Assembly: GCF_026240945.1 (NCBI RefSeq)
Contig: NZ_JAPFPY010000007.1
Span: forward strand, 121,848-185,847
Reading direction: 5' to 3'
DNA length: 64,000 bases
Origin: Mycolicibacterium sp. J2
GTDB lineage: Bacteria > Actinomycetota > Actinomycetes > Mycobacteriales > Mycobacteriaceae
The notes beneath the pieces were generated by a model, which worked only from the letters and a program-made list of their open reading frames with translations, was not told the DNA's origin and made no database searches. Every line of letters starts with the position of its first letter. Positions within the stretch are counted from its first letter, which is position 1. The translations under genes were made by a program, and so were the position numbers. Below, piece after piece: positions 59,581 to 64,000 of the stretch.

Positions 59581-61134
59581 TCAGCTCAGCGGCCCGGTGA
59601 CGGCCTCGGCCGCGGTCACCAGCGTTGTTTCCCTGGCCAATTCGACGACGGCCTCGATCTCGGGCGCCAGGTGGCGATCCGGGCCGAGGCCCCCAACCCT
59701 GTCCCGCACCGCGGCGATCACGGCCGCGGTGGCCGGCGCCGGCCGCAGCGGGGCCCGCATCTCGATTCCTCTCGCGGCGGTGAGCACTTCGATGGCCAGC
59801 ACCCGAGTGAGGCCGTCGATGGCCGTGCGCAGCTTGCGGGCCGCCGACCACCCCATGGAAACGTGGTCCTCCTGCATGGCCGATGACGGGATCGAGTCGA
59901 CGCTCGCCGGCTGGGCCAGTCGTTTCAGTTCGGAGACGATGGCGGCCTGCGTGTACTGCGCGATCATGTGACCGCTGTCGACCCCCGGATCGTCGGCCAG
60001 GAAGGCATTGAGGCCGCGGTTGCGCGCCGCGTCCAGGAAGCGGTCGGTGCGCCGCTCACTGATGCTGGCCAGGTCCGCCACGGCGATCGCGAGAAAATCC
60101 AGCACGTAGGCGACCGGGGCGCCGTGGAAGTTCCCGTTGGACTCGACGGTGCCGGCATCGGTGATGACGGGATTGTCGACGATGCTGGCCAGTTCCCGCT
60201 CGGCAACGGTGCGGGCATGCGTCACCGTGTCCCGCGCGGCACCGGCCACCTGAGGTGCACACCGCAGCGAGTAGGCATCCTGCACCAGCGGGCAGTCCGG
60301 TCCGCTGTGACTGGCGACAATGGGAGACCCGGCCAGCATCCGCGTCATGTTCTCGGCCGCGATGGCCTGACCGGCCTGGGGCCGCAAGGCCTGCAGATGC
60401 GCCGCGAAAACCCGATCAGTGCCCAGTAGGCCCTCGACACTCATCGCCGCGGCGATATCGGCCAGCACGAGCAACCGGTCGAGATCCGCCAGTGCCAGCA
60501 CGAGCTGGCCCAGCATCCCGTCGGTCCCGTTGATCAGGGCCAGGCCTTCCTTCTCGGCGAACGTGACCGGTTCCAGCCCGTGCGCGCGCAGGGCGTCAGC
60601 GGCGGGCAGCAGCGCACCCTCGCCGGTGCGGACGTGACCTTCACCCATGATCGCGAGCGCGACATGCGACAGCGGCGCGAGGTCACCGGAGCAGCCGAGG
60701 CTGCCGTATTCGTAGACCACCGGCGTCAGGCCGGCCGACAGCAGCCCGGCATAGGCCTGGGCGACATGCGGTCGAACCCCGGTGCGGCCGGTGGCCAGCG
60801 TCGACAGCCTCAGCAACATCATCGCCCTGATGACCTCGCGCTCGACTTCCGGTCCCGATCCTGCCGCGTGTGAGCGAATCAGGCTGCGTTGCAGCTTGGT
60901 TCGCAACTCCGCCGGGATGTGACGGGTGGCCAGCGCCCCGAAGCCAGTGGAGATGCCGTACGCGGGGACGGGGTTGTTCGCCAGCGCTTCGATGCGAGCT
61001 CGACTGGCGGTGATCGCAGCCACCGCGTCCTCGGCGATCACCGTTTCCGCATCCTGACGCGCCACCCGCACGACGTCGTCGGCACTGACGGGGCCGACAC
61101 CCACCACAACCTGAGTCATCCGATGATTGTGCAT
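59581..61134 (-). CDS. hutH: Histidine ammonia-lyase HutH
   Basis: This protein has up to 517 residues and deaminates histidine to urocanate. The MIO triad is Cys148-Ser149-Gly150 (GSLGCSGDLAPLSH), with Tyr59 (YGISTGFG), His89 (RSHAAGSG), Asn205 (ALINGTDG), YSLR and QEDHVSMG intact. A Cys at the first triad position is, as I recall, common in actinobacterial HALs. The ATG at 61134 has an AAGG site; ATG 61119 is a possible shorter start. Its stop is one base from the convergent lyase stop. It is a separate transcript from the hutU operon. Confidence 0.92.
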   Translation of the reverse strand: MHNHRMTQVVVGVGPVSADDVVRVARQDAETVIAEDAVAAITASRARIEALANNPVPAYGISTGFGALATRHIPAELRTKLQRSLIRSHAAGSGPEVEREVIRAMMLLRLSTLATGRTGVRPHVAQAYAGLLSAGLTPVVYEYGSLGCSGDLAPLSHVALAIMGEGHVRTGEGALLPAADALRAHGLEPVTFAEKEGLALINGTDGMLGQLVLALADLDRLLVLADIAAAMSVEGLLGTDRVFAAHLQALRPQAGQAIAAENMTRMLAGSPIVASHSGPDCPLVQDAYSLRCAPQVAGAARDTVTHARTVAERELASIVDNPVITDAGTVESNGNFHGAPVAYVLDFLAIAVADLASISERRTDRFLDAARNRGLNAFLADDPGVDSGHMIAQYTQAAIVSELKRLAQPASVDSIPSSAMQEDHVSMGWSAARKLRTAIDGLTRVLAIEVLTAARGIEMRAPLRPAPATAAVIAAVRDRVGGLGPDRHLAPEIEAVVELARETTLVTAAEAVTGPLS

Positions 61135-61174
61135 GCACCTTCGACCGGCCAGCCGGTATTGCGGCCAGGTGTTC

Positions 61175-61187
61175 TAGCCTGACTCAG
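61175..61187 (+). promoter_or_regulatory. Leaderless-type -10 hexamer for the aminotransferase gene
   Basis: TAGCCT (61175-61180) fits TANNNT and ends 7 bases before the GTG start. The stretch GTGTTCTAGCCTGAC is identical to the one upstream of fadA5. No ribosome site precedes the GTG. Confidence 0.55.
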
Positions 61188-62348
61188 GTGACCAACCCCG
61201 TGGCACTGCGCGCCGGTATCCCGCCGTTCTACGTGATGGACGTGTGGCTGGCCGCCGCCGAGCGGCAACGCACGCACGGGGACCTGGTGAACCTGTCGGC
61301 GGGTCAACCCAGCGCGCAGGCCCCGACGCCGGTGCGCGTGGCCGCGGCCGAGGCGCTGAGCCAGCATAACCTCGGATATACCGTGGCCCTGGGCATTCCG
61401 GAACTGCGCGCGGCCATCGCCTCGTCGTACCAGGACCGGCACGGCCTGGATGTGGAACCCGACGCGGTGGTGGTGACCACCGGCTCCACCGGCGGTTTCC
61501 TACTGGCATTCCTGGCGTGCTTCGACGTCGGCGACCGGGTGGCGGTCACCAGTCCCGGCTACCCCTGTTACCGCAACATCCTCTCGGCGCTGGGCTGCGA
61601 GGTGGTCGAGGTGCCCTGCGGACCGGAGACCCGATTCCAGCCGACGGTGGCCATGCTCGAGGCGCTGGACCCGCCGGTGAAGGGGCTGATCATCGCCAGC
61701 CCGGCGAACCCGACCGGGACCGTCATCGCCCCGGCCGATCTGGCGGCGATCACCCGCTGGTGCGATGCCGGCGGAGTGCAGCTGGTCAGCGACGAGATCT
61801 ATCACGGCCTGGTGTATCCCGGCGCCCCGGCCACCAGCTGCGCGTGGGAGACCTCACGCAATGCCATTGTGGTGAACAGTTTTTCGAAATACTTCGCGAT
61901 GACGGGCTGGCGTTTGGGCTGGCTGCTGGTGCCCGCGCCGCTGCGCCGCGCCGTGGACCGCCTGACCGGCAACTTCTCCATCTGTCCACCCACCCTGCCG
62001 CAGCTGGCTGCCGTCGCCGCCTTCGATCCGGAGTCACTGGCCACCGCCGACACCCTGGTCCAGGAGTACGCGGTGAATCGGGACCTGCTGTTGCGCGGGC
62101 TGCCCGAGATCGGGTTGGACCGGTTGGCCCCCGCCGATGGCGCGTTCTACGTGTACGCCGACATTTCCCGGTACTCGGAGGACTCGCTGGACTTCTGCGC
62201 TCGATTGCTGGCCGATACCGGGGTCGCCATCGCACCCGGGGTCGACTTCGACACCGTGCACGGCGGGTCGTTCGTCCGGCTGTCCTTTGCGGGGACCGCC
62301 GGTGAGATCACCGAGGCGTTGTCCCGGATGGGGCCTTGGCTGAACTGA
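61188..62348 (+). CDS. aspB: Class I/II PLP-dependent aminotransferase (AspB, Rv3565-like)
   Basis: This 386-residue fold-type I aminotransferase has the pyridoxal-phosphate Lys in NSFSKYFAMTGWRLGW, the ASPANPTGT motif, SDEIYHGLVY and the C-terminal Arg in GGSFVRLSFAG. M. tuberculosis names it aspB (388 residues); its amino-acid substrate is not established. In M. tuberculosis it directly follows fadE33, whereas here 12.7 kb of hut genes separate them. A 19-base gap separates it from an IS110 transposase. Confidence 0.85.
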   Translation: MTNPVALRAGIPPFYVMDVWLAAAERQRTHGDLVNLSAGQPSAQAPTPVRVAAAEALSQHNLGYTVALGIPELRAAIASSYQDRHGLDVEPDAVVVTTGSTGGFLLAFLACFDVGDRVAVTSPGYPCYRNILSALGCEVVEVPCGPETRFQPTVAMLEALDPPVKGLIIASPANPTGTVIAPADLAAITRWCDAGGVQLVSDEIYHGLVYPGAPATSCAWETSRNAIVVNSFSKYFAMTGWRLGWLLVPAPLRRAVDRLTGNFSICPPTLPQLAAVAAFDPESLATADTLVQEYAVNRDLLLRGLPEIGLDRLAPADGAFYVYADISRYSEDSLDFCARLLADTGVAIAPGVDFDTVHGGSFVRLSFAGTAGEITEALSRMGPWLN

Positions 62349-62367
62349 CTTGAGTTCCTAATGGATG

Positions 62368-63762
62368 TCAAGCGACGTGTTGGCTCGTAGGGTGGGTGTT
62401 GGCGGGCCTGGATGTTGGAGCGCTTGGCGACTCCTGTGACTCCTGGCCCGCCGCCTGCTTGCGGCGGACTCGCATGCGGTGGTGCCGTACGTGGTCGCGG
62501 CGGCGGGGGTCGATTTGGTATCGGTCTTTGACGATGGCCCGTCCTTGGGCTTCGGTGATCGGGGTGCCGTCGACGTCGCGCAGGGCGTAGGGCTGGCCGG
62601 TGCGCATGCAGGTGGCGATCCGGGTGACCAGCAGGGTGCCCAGGTGGCAGATTGCGGAGTCGTGGTGGCGGTCGCCGGTCATCAATCGTTGGTATTTCGC
62701 CGCGATCTGCGGATCGACCTTGCGGGCTTGATCGGCTGCGGCGCAGAGCATTTCACGCAGCAGCGGGTCGCCGGCCTTGGTGATCGAGGACTCGACCTTG
62801 CTGACCCCGGACTGGCTGACGGTGGGAACCAGTCCGGTGTAGGCGCGGATCGCGGCCAGCGAGGTGAACCGGTGAGGATCACCGATCCGTCCCGCGATAA
62901 CGGCGCTGATGACCGGACCGACGCCGGGAGCAGAGGCCACGATGCCATCGGGGTCGGCGTCGGCGTAGAGATTGGCGATCCGTTCGTCGATCTGCTTGAT
63001 TTGCCGAGTCAGGAACAGCGCCTGCTCGGCTTCGTGAGCGATGTCCTCGGCCAGTTCGGCGAAGTTCATCCCGTCGGTCCCCCACAGCACGAGGGTTTCT
63101 TTGGCTGCGGCGATGAGACCGGCGGCGTGGTCCTCGCGCCACGCGCCGCGGGACCGGGCGATCAGAAACCGGCTCAGACGGCCCTGCCCGAGCCGGATCA
63201 CCGCGTGCGGATCGGCGTAACGGGTGAGGAATTCCAGCGCAGCGATGCCATAGTTTGAACCCAGCACGCCATACCAAGCCGGCCCCAGGAGCTCGACGAG
63301 TGCGTCGAGTCGGGCGTAGACCGCGACCCGCCGCTTGACCATCGTGGAACGCTGTTTGACCAGCCGCCGCAAGGGATCTGCGGGCCCCTGCCCGGAGTAC
63401 TCACGTAAACCTTCGGGATGCAGCAACGGCAGCCGAGCCAGCAGTTCGGAGTCGATGCGGTCGTTTTTGGTGTGCTTGGAGTAATACTTACGCAGGTCAG
63501 CCGACTGCGTGGTGGGCACCATCACCACCCGGGCGCCGCGACGACGGAACCACTCGGCCAGCACGATCCACGCATTACGGGTCGGCTCGACCACCACGGT
63601 CAACTCTTTTGCGTCGGCCACGTCGAGATCAGCCCACAGCCGATCGAGGTCGACCGGCGTGGTGACGAACTTGCGCCCCCGCCACACCGTGGTCCCGTCA
63701 CGAGCCAACGTCGCCTGGTGCGCCGCCCGCACCGCCACATCGATACCCAACGTCAACGCCAT
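62368..63762 (-). CDS. IS110-family transposase (DEDD recombinase)
   Basis: This 464-residue protein has the RuvC-like DEDD tetrad as Asp8 (GIDV), Glu59 (VVVEPT), Asp101 and Asp104 (KNDRIDSELL). The C-terminal Tnp_20 domain contains APGVGPVISAVIAGRIGDPHRF and a TVSQSGVSK segment with the candidate catalytic Ser. The ATG at 63762 has GGAGGA upstream. The gene appears intact. It points toward aspB, with almost no non-coding DNA at its 3' end and over 200 bases at its 5' end, which fits the IS110 (not IS1111) arrangement. Confidence 0.9.
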   Translation of the reverse strand: MALTLGIDVAVRAAHQATLARDGTTVWRGRKFVTTPVDLDRLWADLDVADAKELTVVVEPTRNAWIVLAEWFRRRGARVVMVPTTQSADLRKYYSKHTKNDRIDSELLARLPLLHPEGLREYSGQGPADPLRRLVKQRSTMVKRRVAVYARLDALVELLGPAWYGVLGSNYGIAALEFLTRYADPHAVIRLGQGRLSRFLIARSRGAWREDHAAGLIAAAKETLVLWGTDGMNFAELAEDIAHEAEQALFLTRQIKQIDERIANLYADADPDGIVASAPGVGPVISAVIAGRIGDPHRFTSLAAIRAYTGLVPTVSQSGVSKVESSITKAGDPLLREMLCAAADQARKVDPQIAAKYQRLMTGDRHHDSAICHLGTLLVTRIATCMRTGQPYALRDVDGTPITEAQGRAIVKDRYQIDPRRRDHVRHHRMRVRRKQAAGQESQESPSAPTSRPANTHPTSQHVA

Positions 63763-64000
63763 GGCGCTCCTCCTGTCAGTCCTGAACCCAAAACGCCCCA
63801 GGTGACTGACCACCGCGGCCACGGCCCAGACATTCTCCAAGCAGGAGTCCACGCCCATCGGCTGGCTCCAAGTTCCCGAACAAGGACACCGCTCGACCAG
63901 ACACCGGGACCGCGGGCGACCACTCAAAATTCAGGGATCACCGGAGTGTCCCGGTCGGACGTTCGGCCCGCCCGCGGACCCACACCAAGGCTAAATGTCG
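63763..64000 (-). ncRNA. Candidate IS110 bridge RNA region
   Basis: This 238-base non-coding stretch lies upstream of the transposase on its strand. IS110 elements encode a bridge RNA in this position that pairs with target and donor DNA. Short stems are visible, for example GGGATCAC/GTGTCCC (63934-63952, with one bulge). No gene is seen here. The assignment is by position, not by RNA folding. Confidence 0.35.

Larger units (their letters stand above)
62349..64000 (-). mobile_element. IS110-family insertion sequence (right limit uncertain)
   Basis: The element consists of one transposase gene and a long non-coding 5' flank. Terminal inverted repeats are not expected in this family and none were found. 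The left limit lies in the 19 bases after aspB. The right limit is at or beyond the window end. Confidence 0.6.

Noticed and set aside
61160..61187. KstR operator upstream of aspB
   Set aside because: Only the GTGTTCTA half matches; the left half lacks AAC, so the TnnAACnnGTTnnA consensus is not met.

Overview
This window is high-GC actinobacterial DNA and almost certainly comes from an environmental Mycobacterium (Mycolicibacterium). The evidence is gene content in the order of the M. tuberculosis Rv3529c-Rv3565 cholesterol catabolism region, KstR and KstR2 operators, F420-dependent Ddn, type VII secretion (T7SS)-like substrates, a PGRS-type glycine-rich repeat and a PknH-like sensor domain. 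Matches to named M. tuberculosis genes rest on recalled sequences, protein lengths and gene order; no database search was run.

Layout. (1) 1-3.5 kb: end of a PknH-like sensor protein, then the Rv3531c-Rv3530c-Rv3529c type operon behind a KstR operator. (2) 3.6-10.6 kb: IclR regulator, ketosteroid isomerase, GNAT, RecQ-phosphoribosyltransferase fusion, MetX-like hydrolase and a TIGR03943/permease pair. (3) 10.7-25.4 kb: the KstR-controlled block. It holds hsaFGE (last steps of ring A/B degradation), kstD and its MaoC hydratase partner, a PE-like/PPE-like pair, and the side-chain operon cyp125-chsE1-chsE2-chsH2-chsH1-ltp2, which is divergent from fadA5. (4) 25.4-48.4 kb: a Ddn homologue and the KstR2-controlled C/D-ring block: two SDRs, echA20-ipdA-ipdB-ipdC, fadA6-kstR2, ipdF-fadE30 and fadD3-fadE31-fadE32-fadE33. 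Two accessory inserts interrupt it: a molybdopterin oxidoreductase/CDF transporter/PuuR-PuuB-like block, and a secreted glycoside hydrolase (GH5) fused to a PGRS repeat. (5) 48.4-61.1 kb: a histidine/urocanate module placed between fadE33 and aspB, which are adjacent in M. tuberculosis. (6) 61.2-64.0 kb: the aspB aminotransferase and an IS110-family element.

How the parts work together. Side-chain enzymes shorten cholesterol to androstenedione and propionyl-CoA. KstD and the isomerase act on the rings, and HsaE-HsaF-HsaG turn the ring-derived hydroxydienoate into pyruvate and propionyl-CoA. FadD3, IpdF, FadE30, IpdC, EchA20, IpdAB, FadA6 and FadE31-33 degrade the HIP (C/D-ring) remnant. All four KstR sites lie at 3.6-24.2 kb and all three KstR2 sites at 28.0-43.8 kb.

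The most interesting part is region 5. A nine-gene operon (iclR, a quaternary-amine-type ABC importer, hutU, an M20 amidohydrolase, hutF, hutI) is divergent from an ammonia-lyase-family gene whose MIO cofactor triad is Gly-Thr-Gly instead of Ala-Ser-Gly. A canonical hutH lies tail-to-tail with it. I propose, as inference, that the module imports a trimethylated histidine such as hercynine (or ergothioneine), eliminates trimethylamine without MIO, and feeds urocanate into the Hut pathway.

No tRNA, rRNA or CRISPR array was seen, and no gene-free stretch exceeds 300 bases.
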